64,000 nucleotides of DNA from positions 558,001-622,000 of the forward strand of contig NZ_JABFCX010000002.1 of the NCBI RefSeq assembly GCF_013085255.1, read 5' to 3'. Below, piece after piece: positions 38,265 to 48,785 of this stretch. The translations under genes and the position numbers were made by a program. Under the pieces are notes generated by a model that had not been told where the DNA came from, did no database searches, and was given only the letters and a program-made list of their open reading frames with translations. Every line of letters starts with the position of its first letter. Position 1 is the first letter of the stretch. The stretch is from Parvularcula mediterranea (GTDB taxonomy: Bacteria; Pseudomonadota; Alphaproteobacteria; Caulobacterales; Parvularculaceae).

Positions 38265-38667
38265 GAAATCTGCTACCAAGAGTTGCCGGGAAAGAGCCTA
38301 GCTCTACTTGAGGATGTATCGGCCGCCTCCCACTCGCTGTGAGGGAGACGGCCGATCACCGGGAGGGTTGGGCGATTAGGCAGATCAGCCCAACCCGACA
38401 CGATCGGTCGTCACCGATCGGATGAAGACGGGCGCTCACAGGAAAAGTGCTCCGTCGACATCGCAGTAAATAGTTCCAACAGACGGTCGGACGACCTCAA
38501 ACTGTATTTTCCCTGCATCTCAACATCAGAAATCCGGAGGAACCGGCCCCCTGCGCCGATCCCCCCGGTAGAGTTCTGCCGAACCCCATAACCTTTGGTT
38601 GCAAGAAAAGTTCCATGCTTGCAACCATAAATATAACGGTGGGGAAAACACCCCTCGCCGCGGCGCC
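38265..38667. other. Non-coding stretch with four strong hairpins (candidate structured RNA)
   Basis: No supportable gene. The sequence holds a run of hairpins: 38318-38356 (ATCGGCCG arms, long imperfect stem), 38365-38396 (GGGTTGGGC/GCCCAACCC, perfect 9 bp), 38401-38420 (CGATCGGT/ACCGATCG, perfect 8 bp) and 38597-38626 (GGTTGCAAG/CTTGCAACC, perfect 9 bp). It lies between the glycosyltransferase gene and the IS. It could hold a small RNA, a leader of the original pnp transcript, or remnants of a mobile element. A reverse-strand ORF at 38411-38683 has no family features and is not accepted. Confidence 0.4.
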
Positions 38668-38671
38668 AGCT
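38668..38671. repeat. Possible 4-bp target duplication of IS (left copy AGCT)
   Basis: AGCT flanks the left terminal repeat and recurs at 40011-40014 after the right one. Because AGCT is its own reverse complement it could equally be the outer part of the inverted repeat. Confidence 0.4.
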
Positions 38672-38683
38672 GGACACCTCCAA
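38672..38683 (+). repeat. Left terminal inverted repeat of IS
   Basis: GGACACCTCCAA; matches the reverse complement of 39999-40010 exactly. Confidence 0.85.
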
Positions 38684-38724
38684 AAACCCTCGCTCGTGCA
38701 GCCGATTTATGATTCCTTGTGGGG

Positions 38725-39792
38725 ATGAAACAGGTTGGCTTTTTTGATGTGGATGAGCGGCTTCGGCGAGTTTCTGATCTGGGCGACCCGCTGGAAGTGA
38801 TGGCTGAGATCATCGATTTTGAGGGGTTCCGGCCTGTGCTGGATAAGGCGTTGGCGCGGTCGGACCGGTCGAAGGGCGGGCGTCCGCCCTTCGATCCGGT
38901 GCTAATGTTCAAGATATTGATCCTGCAGGCGCTGAACGATCTCTCCGATGAGCGGGCTGAGTTTCTGATCACCGACAGGTTGTCCTATATGCGGTTTCTT
39001 GGCTTGGGGCTCGGGGATAAAGCGCCTGACCGGAACACGATCTGGACCTTTCGGGAAAAGCTCAAGGAAGCGGGTGTCATCGACGATCTGTTCGCGTCCT
39101 TTGACAAACAGATCACGTCATCTGGCTATCATGCGACCCACGGGCAGCTTGTCGATGCGAGCCTGGTCAATGCACCCAAGCAGCGCCTGACGGACGCCGA
39201 GAAGGCTGCCATCAAGGAGGGCAAGACGGCGCGCGACATCTGGGAGAACCCCAAGCGCGCCGCTCAGAAGGATACCGAAGCTCGGTGGACGATCAAATAC
39301 TCGAAGAAGAAGGCCGGTGCCCCCAAGGGACAGGTCGACATCGCGATCCCCGCCTTTGGTTACAAATCCCATATCATGACCGACCGGGCGCACGGGTTCA
39401 TCCGGTCCTTCACCGTGACCGATGCCAGCCGCCATGATGGCGCTCAGCTCTCTGATCTCTTACGCCGAGACATCATGGCCACCGGCGTGTGGGCGGACAG
39501 CGCTTACCGGTCGAAGAAGAACGAGGCCTGGCTCGCAAGGCATGGCCTTATCAGCCACATCCATCGGAAGAAACCGCCGGGGAAGCTGATGCCGGACCAT
39601 ATCAGGCGCGGCAACGCGACCAGGTCAAAGGTCCGCGCTTTCGTCGAGCACGTCTTCGCCGACCAGAAACACCGCATGGGCATGAAGATCAGGACTATCG
39701 GCATCGACAGGGCGAAGATCAAAATCGGCCTCTGCAACATCGCCTACAACATGCGGCGGCTGGTATGCCATGAACGAAGGGCGAGAGCATGA
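38725..39792 (+). CDS. IS5-family DDE transposase
   Basis: A 355-residue cut-and-paste transposase. The N-terminal domain contains SKGGRPPFDPVLMFKILILQ, a typical IS5 segment, and the three acidic catalytic positions are visible: Asp in QLVDASLV, Asp in VWADSAYRS, and Glu in FVEHVFADQKHRMG (Y-2-R-3-E type spacing). It begins at ATG 38725; a GTG six bases upstream is less likely. The stop overlaps the next ATG (ATGA). Confidence 0.93.
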   Translation: MKQVGFFDVDERLRRVSDLGDPLEVMAEIIDFEGFRPVLDKALARSDRSKGGRPPFDPVLMFKILILQALNDLSDERAEFLITDRLSYMRFLGLGLGDKAPDRNTIWTFREKLKEAGVIDDLFASFDKQITSSGYHATHGQLVDASLVNAPKQRLTDAEKAAIKEGKTARDIWENPKRAAQKDTEARWTIKYSKKKAGAPKGQVDIAIPAFGYKSHIMTDRAHGFIRSFTVTDASRHDGAQLSDLLRRDIMATGVWADSAYRSKKNEAWLARHGLISHIHRKKPPGKLMPDHIRRGNATRSKVRAFVEHVFADQKHRMGMKIRTIGIDRAKIKIGLCNIAYNMRRLVCHERRARA

Positions 39793-39980
39793 AGAGGATC
39801 GTGTTCGTCACCGGTGCAGCGACCTTCGGAACGGCAGTAATCCTCGCGACGATCTGGGGGCTCGAAGCGATCGGCTTCGTCGATCCCGTCCCAACCGACA
39901 CTAAGCTCGTCATCGCAGCGCTGGTATTCCCGGCCTGGGCCTATGCGGGCTGGCAAACCGCCAAAATCAACCGCCTATAA
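39789..39980 (+). CDS. Small membrane protein encoded inside the IS (passenger)
   Basis: A 63-residue ORF whose ATG overlaps the transposase stop (ATGA), implying translational coupling. Two hydrophobic segments, FVTGAATFGTAVILATIWGL and LVIAALVFPAWAYAGW, predict a two-helix membrane protein ending in KINRL. I recognise no family. It lies wholly inside the terminal repeats. It might modulate transposition or be a captured host gene. Confidence 0.55.
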   Translation: MKRIVFVTGAATFGTAVILATIWGLEAIGFVDPVPTDTKLVIAALVFPAWAYAGWQTAKINRL

Positions 39981-39998
39981 CCTTCCCAACACCAATTA

Positions 39999-40010
39999 TT
40001 GGAGGTGTCC
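39999..40010 (-). repeat. Right terminal inverted repeat of IS
   Basis: TTGGAGGTGTCC, exact inverted copy of the left end. Confidence 0.85.
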
Positions 40011-40165
40011 AGCTTGCTCACCCCCTCAAGAGGAATTCACCAGAGGCAGCAGCGCTGGCGTTGCGTTCCATCGCGCATGGCGGCATGGGGAGCTGACGCG
40101 CATCTAGCGACGACAAAGAAGAGCCCTGCAATCCGGCAGAGGCCAAGACAGAAAAAACAAGACAC

Positions 40166-42292
<2,127 letters not shown>

Positions 42293-42316
42293 TCGTCCTT
42301 GCAAGGAGCGTCAGAG

Positions 42317-43189
42317 ATGGAAGGCATTCAACCCCTCCTGAAGCTGGCACTTCTTGGAACAACACTGGCCGTGCTGGCGGGATTTCTCGCGCCGCGCGGC
42401 CTCCTCTCCATCGCCGCGATCAGCCTCAAGCCGAGCCTGGTCGCGGCGTCTTTCGTTTTGGCAGTCGCTTTGCTCGTCAGCGGCGCGCCCATCGCTGCCA
42501 CGTTCGCCGCATCGCTTGCCCTTCTCGGCTGGCTGATGCTGGCGCCGTTCTACAAGCCTTCCCCCGACATTCAGGACCCTGACGTTACCTTCGTCTGGGC
42601 GAACACGCTGAAGCGCCAGTCCGCGCTCGAAAAGGCCGTAGCGCTGGCGGAGCGCGAGGGCGCATCTCTCGTGTTGGCCGCTGAAGCGCCGTTCGGAGCA
42701 GAAGCGCCCGAGGGCTGGCACATCCGTTCGGCGGAGCATCGCCCGGTGCTCATACTGAGCCGTGAGGCGGGCGCTTTAGCTGAGGTGCTTGAGGCTGAAG
42801 ATCGGACCGCGACGGCGGTTTTGGATAACGAACCGTTCGACATTGTCGCCACCCACGCCGCGATGCCGCTCTCTAGCCCGAGAGCTCCGGCACGCAGGCA
42901 GCGCGATCTCGACCAGCTTGCAGCGCTCGATCATCAGCACCCGAAGCTGTTCGTCGGTGACTACAACACCGTCCCCTGGTCCCATGCGCTTCTCGATCTC
43001 GAAGCAGACTACGGGCTGGAGCGGGTCGGCATCGGCGCGAAAACGACATGGCTCAGCCCGCTCCTGTTCCTCGGCCTGCCAATCGACCATGTGCTCGTCC
43101 CCAGCTCGATCGCAGCCTCGGCGAAAGTTGGCCCCGGCCTCGGCTCTGATCACCGCCCGCTCATCGTCAAGGCGCAGCTCAAGCGCTAG
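42317..43189 (+). CDS. Endonuclease/exonuclease/phosphatase (EEP) family membrane protein
   Basis: A 290-residue protein. Two or three hydrophobic segments make up the first 85 residues; the rest is an EEP-family catalytic domain with KLFVGDYNTVPWSHALL (DxN motif near 220), LPIDHVLVP and GSDHRPLIVKAQL, the C-terminal His motif. The Glu of the first metal motif may be the one in LAAEAPFG. Relatives include YafD-like proteins. Substrate (phosphodiester or phosphoester) unknown. ATG 42317 has AAGGAG eight bases upstream and is 24 bases after pnp, so co-transcription is likely. Confidence 0.8.
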   Translation: MEGIQPLLKLALLGTTLAVLAGFLAPRGLLSIAAISLKPSLVAASFVLAVALLVSGAPIAATFAASLALLGWLMLAPFYKPSPDIQDPDVTFVWANTLKRQSALEKAVALAEREGASLVLAAEAPFGAEAPEGWHIRSAEHRPVLILSREAGALAEVLEAEDRTATAVLDNEPFDIVATHAAMPLSSPRAPARRQRDLDQLAALDHQHPKLFVGDYNTVPWSHALLDLEADYGLERVGIGAKTTWLSPLLFLGLPIDHVLVPSSIAASAKVGPGLGSDHRPLIVKAQLKR

Positions 43190-43292
43190 ACACAGTCTCA
43201 AGTCCTGGTTTTCGCAAAGAAAATTCACACAAGGGCTTATCAAACGCTCCGACGATCCTTACATACTATCCATACAGACAAAGGGGAAGTTT

Positions 43293-44261
43293 ATGGAAAC
43301 CACTTGGATCCTCGTCGGGGTTCTCGTCGTCCTGTCATTTCTGCTCGTGCGCTCGATCATCATTATCGTGCCGCAGGGCTTCAACTATACTGTCGAGAAT
43401 TTTGGCCGTTACACGAATACGCTTTCATCGGGCCTTCATATTCTCGTACCATTCATCCAGCGCATCGGCCGCAAGATGAACATGATGGAGCAGGTGATCG
43501 ACATTCCGGGGCAGGAAGTCATCACGCGCGACAACGCCATGGTTACTGCAGACGCCGTCGCGTTTATTCAGGTGATGGACGCTCCGAAGGCGGCCTATGA
43601 GGTCAACGATCTCATCAACGCGATCACGAACCTTTCGATGACGAACATCCGTTCGGTGATCGGTAACCTCGAACTCGATGAGGTCCTGTCGAACCGGGAC
43701 GAGATCAACTCGCGCCTCCTTATGGTCATCGACGCCGCGACGAACCCCTGGGGCGTCAAGGTCACCCGGGTCGAGATCAAGGACCTCCTGCCGCCCGCCG
43801 ACATTACCGAAGCGATGGCCCGTCAGATGAAGGCCGAGCGCCTGAAGCGTGCGGAAATTCTGCAGGCTGATGGTGACAAGCAATCGGCCATCCTTCGCGC
43901 CGAGGGTGAGAAGCAGTCCGCCATCCTCGAAGCCGAGGGCCGCAAGCAGGCCGCCTTTGCAGACGCCGAAGCCCGCGAGCGCGAGGCGGAAGCCGAGGCC
44001 AACGCCACCAAGATGGTCTCTGAGTCCATTGCGGGCGGTGACATCCAGGCGATCAACTACTTCATCGCCCAGAAATATGTCGATGCCTTTGAGAGCCTCG
44101 CCACGGCACCGAACCAGAAGTTCGTCATCCTGCCGACCGAGCTCACCAACCTCGCTGGCACGGTGGGCGGCCTTGGCGCCCTCGTCGCGGGCAACCAGAA
44201 GACGCCGCCAAAAGGTCCGTGGTCGAACGGTGAGGCGACGCAAGACGAAAAGAGGGACTAA
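43293..44261 (+). CDS. SPFH/band 7 (stomatin-like, QmcA-type) membrane protein
   Basis: A 322-residue protein with an N-terminal membrane helix (LVGVLVVLSFLLVRSIIIIV) and an SPFH domain: VPQGFNYTVENFGRYTNTLS, VIDIPGQEVITRDNAMVTAD, VTRVEIKDLLPPADITEAMA. A coiled-coil rich in Ala/Glu follows (about 170-250). Next to an NfeD-type gene, the usual partner. It starts at ATG 43293 with AAGGGGAAG upstream. Likely a membrane microdomain scaffold; direct function unproven. Confidence 0.93.
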   Translation: METTWILVGVLVVLSFLLVRSIIIIVPQGFNYTVENFGRYTNTLSSGLHILVPFIQRIGRKMNMMEQVIDIPGQEVITRDNAMVTADAVAFIQVMDAPKAAYEVNDLINAITNLSMTNIRSVIGNLELDEVLSNRDEINSRLLMVIDAATNPWGVKVTRVEIKDLLPPADITEAMARQMKAERLKRAEILQADGDKQSAILRAEGEKQSAILEAEGRKQAAFADAEAREREAEAEANATKMVSESIAGGDIQAINYFIAQKYVDAFESLATAPNQKFVILPTELTNLAGTVGGLGALVAGNQKTPPKGPWSNGEATQDEKRD

Positions 44262-44264
44262 GCC

Positions 44265-44723
44265 ATGGTTGAGCTTCTTCTCGATCCCCCGTTCTGGGCA
44301 TGGCTCGCCCTTGCTGGCCTGCTCCTGATCATCGAGATCAATCTCGGTACGTTTGATCTCCTCTGGCCAGCGGCGGGGGCTGGCCTCACGGGGCTCGCGA
44401 CCATGGCGCCGTTCTCGCCGTCAGGGCCGGGTGAGTGGTTGCTCTTCGCGCTTCTCACCTTCTTGCTCGCCATCGCCGCGAGAGCCCTTGGGTTCAGGAA
44501 GAACCTCGAACCCGTGGACAAGCGGCCCCTCAACTCCGCGGAGACCCGGATCGGCCGCAGCGCGGTCGCCCTGACCGCTTTCAGCGGCGGACGTGGCCGG
44601 GTGCGGGTCGGTGATACAGACTGGACTGCAAGGGCTGCCGACGGTGCCTCGGTCCAAGAAGGCCAGGCGCTGACGGTCACCGGCACCGACGGCACCGAGC
44701 TGCTGGTGACGGCAGCCAACTGA
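44265..44723 (+). CDS. NfeD-family membrane protein (short form)
   Basis: A 152-residue protein with two or three N-terminal membrane helices and a C-terminal OB-like domain (VGDTDWTARAADGASVQEGQ, ALTVTGTDGTELLVT). This is the NfeD1b type without a protease domain, coupled with an SPFH partner. Starts 3 bases after the SPFH stop. Confidence 0.9.
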   Translation: MVELLLDPPFWAWLALAGLLLIIEINLGTFDLLWPAAGAGLTGLATMAPFSPSGPGEWLLFALLTFLLAIAARALGFRKNLEPVDKRPLNSAETRIGRSAVALTAFSGGRGRVRVGDTDWTARAADGASVQEGQALTVTGTDGTELLVTAAN

Positions 44724-44812
44724 AGAAATTCGGCGGCGGGGAGAACGTCTTTCCCTGCCGCCGTGTCTAATGGGTGGGACGGAACCCAAGAGAGACCAGA
44801 AAGGACTTCGTT

Positions 44813-45055
44813 ATGAACTGGATCCTCGCCATCATTGTCGGCGGCATCGCAGGCTGGATCGCCGAACAGATCATGAAATCCGAGATGGGTATTCTGATGA
44901 ATATCGTTCTCGGCGTTGTTGGTGCGCTCGTCGCCAACCTGATTTTCGGCCTCGTCGGCGTCACCTTCGGCGGCACGCTCGGCTACCTGATCGCAGGGAT
45001 CGTCGGTGCCTGCCTCCTGATCTTCATTGCCCGCGCGGTGAAGAAGAAAGCCTAG
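44813..45055 (+). CDS. GlsB/YeaQ/YmgE family small membrane protein
   Basis: An 80-residue protein with three hydrophobic segments: LAIIVGGIAGWIAEQI, IVLGVVGALVANLIFG and YLIAGIVGACLLIFIAR. It matches the transglycosylase-associated family (GlsB/YeaQ). Often induced by stress. ATG 44813 has AAGGAC upstream. Function unknown. Convergent with the DUF2237 gene, overlapping by a few bases. Confidence 0.88.
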   Translation: MNWILAIIVGGIAGWIAEQIMKSEMGILMNIVLGVVGALVANLIFGLVGVTFGGTLGYLIAGIVGACLLIFIARAVKKKA

Positions 45056-45414
45056 CTCAGAACGAGCTTATGCGCCTGGAGGTCGTCAAGCTTGACGATC
45101 TCCAGCGCTTTTTCGTGGCACGCTTGGAGCACGACCTTCGGTGCGCAGCCTGCTGATCTCGCCTCTTCCCATCGCATGGCGCACAGACACCAACGGTCTC
45201 CCGGTTTGAGACCTGGAAAGCCCCATTCGGGACGGGGGGTGGAGAGGTCATTGCCGCGCGATGCGGTGAACTGCAGGAACGCCTCATCCACCACTGCGCA
45301 GACCGTATGGCTGCCCTTGTCCTGTGGCCCTGTCTCGCAGGAACCTGAACGGGTGAACCCCGTCATCGGATCGCATCCGCAGACGCGAAGCTCCCCGCCA
45401 AGAACATTCCTCAT
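45052..45414 (-). CDS. DUF2237 family protein
   Basis: A 120-residue protein with the conserved sequence NVLGGELRVCGCDPMTGFTR, RPEWGFPGLKPGDRWCLCAM and APKVVLQACHEKALEIV, as in DUF2237. Several conserved cysteines suggest metal or redox, but the function is unknown. Its ATG overlaps the photolyase stop (ATGA), so the two are coupled. Confidence 0.85.
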   Translation of the reverse strand: MRNVLGGELRVCGCDPMTGFTRSGSCETGPQDKGSHTVCAVVDEAFLQFTASRGNDLSTPRPEWGFPGLKPGDRWCLCAMRWEEARSAGCAPKVVLQACHEKALEIVKLDDLQAHKLVLS

Positions 45415-46943
45415 CAGGACGCCTCCAGCCGCTTGAAGAATTCCCGTGCCGACGCACGCAGTGCGAGCTTCTCGCTCTTGTCCTTCTTGTCGAGGTTCCG
45501 GAACACCATCGCCATGCGCTGGTTTCCGCGCAGCTTCTCCTCGTTTCGCATCACGAAATCCCAATAGAGATAGTTGAAGGGACAGGCATCCTCGCCCGTC
45601 CGCTCACGGACATTATACCGGCAGGATTTGCAGTAGTTCGACATGCGGTTGATGTACGCCCCGCTCGCCGCATAGGGCTTGGAGCCCAGAACCCCGCCAT
45701 CAGCCCAGATGGCCATGCCGTGGACGTTCGGCAGCTCCACCCATTCATAGGCGTCGGCATAGACGATGAGGTACCACTCGTTGATCGAATCGGGCGCGAC
45801 GCCGAGCAGCAGCGCGAGGTTCCCCGTCACCATCAGTCGCTGGATATGGTGGGCGTAGGCATGGTCGCGAGTGTTCCTCACCGCCTCTGCCACGCAGTGC
45901 ATGTCCGTCTCTGCCGTCCAATAGAAATCAGGAAGCGGACGATCTGCATCAAGAGCGTTGCGCTCCTTGTACTCCGGCATCTTCAGCCAGTAGATTCCCC
46001 GCACATATTCGCGCCAACCGATGATCTGGCGTATAAAGCCCTCCACCGCGTTGAGCGGCGCGTGGCCTGACTTATAGGCCTCTTCTGCCGCCTCACAGAT
46101 TTCGATGGGGGTCAGGAGCCCTGCATTGAGGTAGGCTGAGATCAGCCCGTGGTTGAGGAAGTCCTTGCCCGTCGCCATCGCATCTTGATAATCGCCGAAG
46201 TCTGGCAGGCACTTCTCGATAAAGGTCTCAAGCCGCGCCCGCGCATCGTCCCGGGTGATGCCGTAGAAATAGCCGTCGAGCGTTCCGAAATGATCGCCGA
46301 ACCGGTCCTCGACCAAGGCCTTCACCTCACGGACGATCTCGTTGTCGACGGCCTCGGGCGCAGGCGGAGGCTCATAGCCCTTGGGCAGCTTCTTGCGGTT
46401 CTCCTGATCGAAGTTCCACTGACCGCCTTCGGGATCGTCGCCCTTCATCAGGAGGCCCGTCTTCTTCCGCATCTCGCGGTAGAAATACTCCATACGGAGG
46501 GTCTTCCGGCCGTCAGCCCACGCACGAAATTCGGGCAGCGAGCAGACGAAGCGGTCATCGTCCCGGATCTCCACCGAGCGGTTGAGCCTACGCCCCCACC
46601 CTTCCATGTCCTCGGCCAGCCGGTATTCCCCGCAGGCCGTCACCACCAGTTCTTCGACGTCCTCCTCTGAGAAGGCGCGCTGCACCTCTCCGAAGAGCGA
46701 GCCCGCATTGTCAGGATCGTCGAGCTTTACATAGCGGACGCGCCAGCCATCAGCCTCCATCTCCTTCGCGAAGGCTCGCATGGCAGAGAACAGGAAGACG
46801 ATCTTCTGCTTGTGATGCTTCACATAGGTCGCCTCCTCCGCGACCTCGGCGAAAAGGATGACGTCATCCGCCTTCCTCCCGCCACGCAGGGCGGCAACGG
46901 TGCGGGTCAGCTGGTCGGCGAGCACGAGACGCAAGGCTGGCAA
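45414..46943 (-). CDS. Iron-sulfur bacterial cryptochrome/(6-4) photolyase
   Basis: A 509-residue DNA-repair flavoprotein of the FeS-BCP/PhrB class. The N-terminal domain (ALRLVLADQLTRTVAALRGG) and the FAD domain with WREYVRGIYWLKMPEYKERN are present. All four Cys of the [4Fe-4S] site are recognisable: the Cys in LLTPIEICEAAEEAY, two in YCKSCRYNVRERTGEDACPF and the last one in DACPF. I start at TTG 46943 because AAGGAGGAT precedes it at ideal spacing and the family fold begins there; an in-frame upstream reading (to 47396) would overlap the divergent membrane gene and is rejected. Confidence 0.9.
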   Translation of the reverse strand: MPALRLVLADQLTRTVAALRGGRKADDVILFAEVAEEATYVKHHKQKIVFLFSAMRAFAKEMEADGWRVRYVKLDDPDNAGSLFGEVQRAFSEEDVEELVVTACGEYRLAEDMEGWGRRLNRSVEIRDDDRFVCSLPEFRAWADGRKTLRMEYFYREMRKKTGLLMKGDDPEGGQWNFDQENRKKLPKGYEPPPAPEAVDNEIVREVKALVEDRFGDHFGTLDGYFYGITRDDARARLETFIEKCLPDFGDYQDAMATGKDFLNHGLISAYLNAGLLTPIEICEAAEEAYKSGHAPLNAVEGFIRQIIGWREYVRGIYWLKMPEYKERNALDADRPLPDFYWTAETDMHCVAEAVRNTRDHAYAHHIQRLMVTGNLALLLGVAPDSINEWYLIVYADAYEWVELPNVHGMAIWADGGVLGSKPYAASGAYINRMSNYCKSCRYNVRERTGEDACPFNYLYWDFVMRNEEKLRGNQRMAMVFRNLDKKDKSEKLALRASAREFFKRLEAS

Positions 46944-47051
46944 GGGCGATCCTCCTTCGTCAGGACTATCTGGAGCAAAATCCTCAGCTGCCGAGGCGAC
47001 GAAGCGGCGCGGATGGTGTAACTCTCCCCGAGAAGAGTTCCGGAGGGCAGC

Positions 47052-47384
47052 ATGGACAGCCAGCTCATCATCATCCTCGTCGCCGTCGCGATCGTCATCG
47101 CAGGCACCTTCGTCCTGAAACGCATCCTCGGCACGGCGGTGAAGCTCGCCGGCCTTGGCGTTGTCGCGTTCCTTGCCCGCAGGCAGGATATCGGTGCGCA
47201 GGGCTATGACTGGGTGCAGGGCCTCGACGTGACGGTGATCGCCGCCGCCGCCCTCTTCGGTTGGGTCGTCGGGATCATCCTCAACCTCTTCGTCTTCCGC
47301 GAGGACGGCTTCGGCAGGCACTTCTTCGTGCCGCTGATCGCTGTGGCCATGAGCTATGCCGCGGCTTTGCTGATTGAGCTCTAA
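47052..47384 (+). CDS. Hypothetical small membrane protein
   Basis: A 110-residue protein with three hydrophobic stretches: LIIILVAVAIVIAGTFVL, VTVIAAAALFGWVVGIILNL and VPLIAVAMSYAAALLIEL. It is divergent from the photolyase gene with a 108-base gap. No family recognised. It may share the photolyase promoter region. Confidence 0.6.
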   Translation: MDSQLIIILVAVAIVIAGTFVLKRILGTAVKLAGLGVVAFLARRQDIGAQGYDWVQGLDVTVIAAAALFGWVVGIILNLFVFREDGFGRHFFVPLIAVAMSYAAALLIEL

Positions 47385-47428
47385 GCCACCCGTCACCCCG
47401 GACCTGATCCGAGACCCATCAAGCCAAT

Positions 47429-47453
47429 AAAAAAGAGCGCCCCAAAGGGCGCT
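47429..47453 (-). terminator. Terminator at end of nuoD transcript
   Basis: On the reverse strand, GAGCGCCC/GGGCGCTC with TTTG loop followed by T6. It closes nuoD, so nuoE and later genes are not in this transcript. Confidence 0.85.
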
Positions 47454-47477
47454 CCCTATTCCCGATGAGACCGCCGA

Positions 47478-48698
47478 TTAGCGGTCGATCTCGCCAAACA
47501 CGATGTCCAGCGTACCAATGATCGCGGAGACGTCAGCAAGCATGTGGCCGCGGTTCATCCAGTCCATCGCCTGGAGGTGCGCATAGCCCGGCGCGCGGAT
47601 CTTGCAGCGGTAGGGCCGGTTCTCACCGGTTGAGACGAGATAGACACCGAACTCGCCCTTGGGCGCTTCAACGGCGGTGTAGACCTCGCCGGCCGGCACT
47701 TTCGGGCCCTCGGTGTAGAGCTTGAAGTGATGGATGAGCGCTTCCATCGACTCCTTCATTTCGCCGCGGCGCGGCGGGCCAACCTTGCCGTCCGTCGTCA
47801 TGACCGGGCCTGGCTCGAGCATCTCGATGCACTGGCGGATGATCTTCACCGACTGGTGCATCTCCTCGATCCGGCAGACATAGCGGTCGTAGCAATCGCC
47901 GTGCTTGCCGAGGACGATGTCGAAGTCGAGTTCGTCATAAATCTCGTAGGGCTGCGCCTTCCTGAGGTCCCACGGCACGCCCGAGCCGCGGAGCATCACG
48001 CCGGTGAAGCCCCAGTCGAGAGCCTCTTCCTTCGAGACGACGCCGATATCGACGTTGCGCTGCTTGAAGATACGGTTGTCAGTGATCAGGTCCTCGATCT
48101 CGTCAGAGACCTTCTTCCAACCTTCCGTCCACGCATAGATATCGTCGATGAGCTTCTGAGGCAGGTCCTTGTGGACGCCGCCCACGCGGAAATAGTTCGC
48201 GTGCAGACGGGCACCGCAGGCGCGCTCGTAGAAGGTCATCAGCTTCTCGCGCTCCTCAAAGCCCCACAGCGGCGGGGTCAGCGCGCCGACGTCCATGGCC
48301 TGGGTCGTCACGTTGAGGATGTGCGAAAGGATGCGGCCGATCTCGCAGAACATCGTGCGGATGATCTTCGCCCGGCGCGGAACCTCGATGCCGAGAAGCT
48401 TCTCCGCCGCGAGGACGAATGCGTGCTCCTGATTCATCGGCGCGACATAGTCGAGACGGTCGAAGTACGGGATCGCCTGAAGGTAGGTCTTATGCTCGAT
48501 CAGCTTCTCAGTGCCGCGGTGCAGGAGGCCGATATGCGGATCGACGCGCTCCACGACCTCGCCGTCAAGCTCGAGAACGAGGCGCAAAACCCCGTGCGCC
48601 GCAGGGTGCTGCGGGCCAAAATTGATCGTAAACGGCCGGTCTGCGTTAGCGTCCGAGGGGCTGTCTTCAACGGTGATGGTGCGGGATCCGTCGGCCAT
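47478..48698 (-). CDS. nuoD: NADH-quinone oxidoreductase subunit D
   Basis: A 406-residue peripheral subunit of complex I that helps form the quinone pocket. Signatures: [58 protein letters not shown], and the C-terminus [18 protein letters not shown] 48698 gives the standard length; a longer frame reaching 48773 has no family content. It is separated from nuoC by the inverted acyltransferase gene and ends at a terminator. Confidence 0.97.
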   Translation of the reverse strand: MADGSRTITVEDSPSDANADRPFTINFGPQHPAAHGVLRLVLELDGEVVERVDPHIGLLHRGTEKLIEHKTYLQAIPYFDRLDYVAPMNQEHAFVLAAEKLLGIEVPRRAKIIRTMFCEIGRILSHILNVTTQAMDVGALTPPLWGFEEREKLMTFYERACGARLHANYFRVGGVHKDLPQKLIDDIYAWTEGWKKVSDEIEDLITDNRIFKQRNVDIGVVSKEEALDWGFTGVMLRGSGVPWDLRKAQPYEIYDELDFDIVLGKHGDCYDRYVCRIEEMHQSVKIIRQCIEMLEPGPVMTTDGKVGPPRRGEMKESMEALIHHFKLYTEGPKVPAGEVYTAVEAPKGEFGVYLVSTGENRPYRCKIRAPGYAHLQAMDWMNRGHMLADVSAIIGTLDIVFGEIDR

Positions 48699-48785
48699 AG
48701 GGCTTTCTTTAGTCTTCGCTGCGCTAGCATCTCGTAGAAATGGCGCCGTTATGCAAGACGTGTTTCGCCGCACGGGGGAGAGTTC

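Larger units (their letters stand above)
38672..40010 (+). mobile_element. IS5-family insertion sequence, about 1.34 kb
   Basis: Terminal inverted repeats GGACACCTCCAA (38672-38683) and TTGGAGGTGTCC (39999-40010) are perfect over 12 bases and 14 of 15 when extended. The element carries a DDE transposase and a coupled small ORF. Ends beginning GG, a 4-bp flanking duplication and the transposase type fit the IS5 family. It sits in the gap between the glycosyltransferase gene and pnp. The transposase frame is intact, so the copy may be active. Confidence 0.85.

Noticed and set aside
38411-38683. Reverse-strand 90-residue ORF in the structured stretch
   Set aside because: No family motif, overlaps the IS end so its first residues come from the inverted repeat, and the region is dominated by hairpins.
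38668-40014. Composite transposon or prophage
   Set aside because: Only one IS with its own terminal repeats is visible; no phage-type genes or second IS nearby.
42789-43292. In-frame extension of the SPFH gene into the EEP gene
   Set aside because: It is the +2 shadow of the EEP gene; ATG 43293 begins the membrane helix.
46944-47396. Long N-terminal extension of the photolyase
   Set aside because: Overlaps the divergent membrane-protein gene, has no family content, and TTG 46943 has an ideal Shine-Dalgarno.
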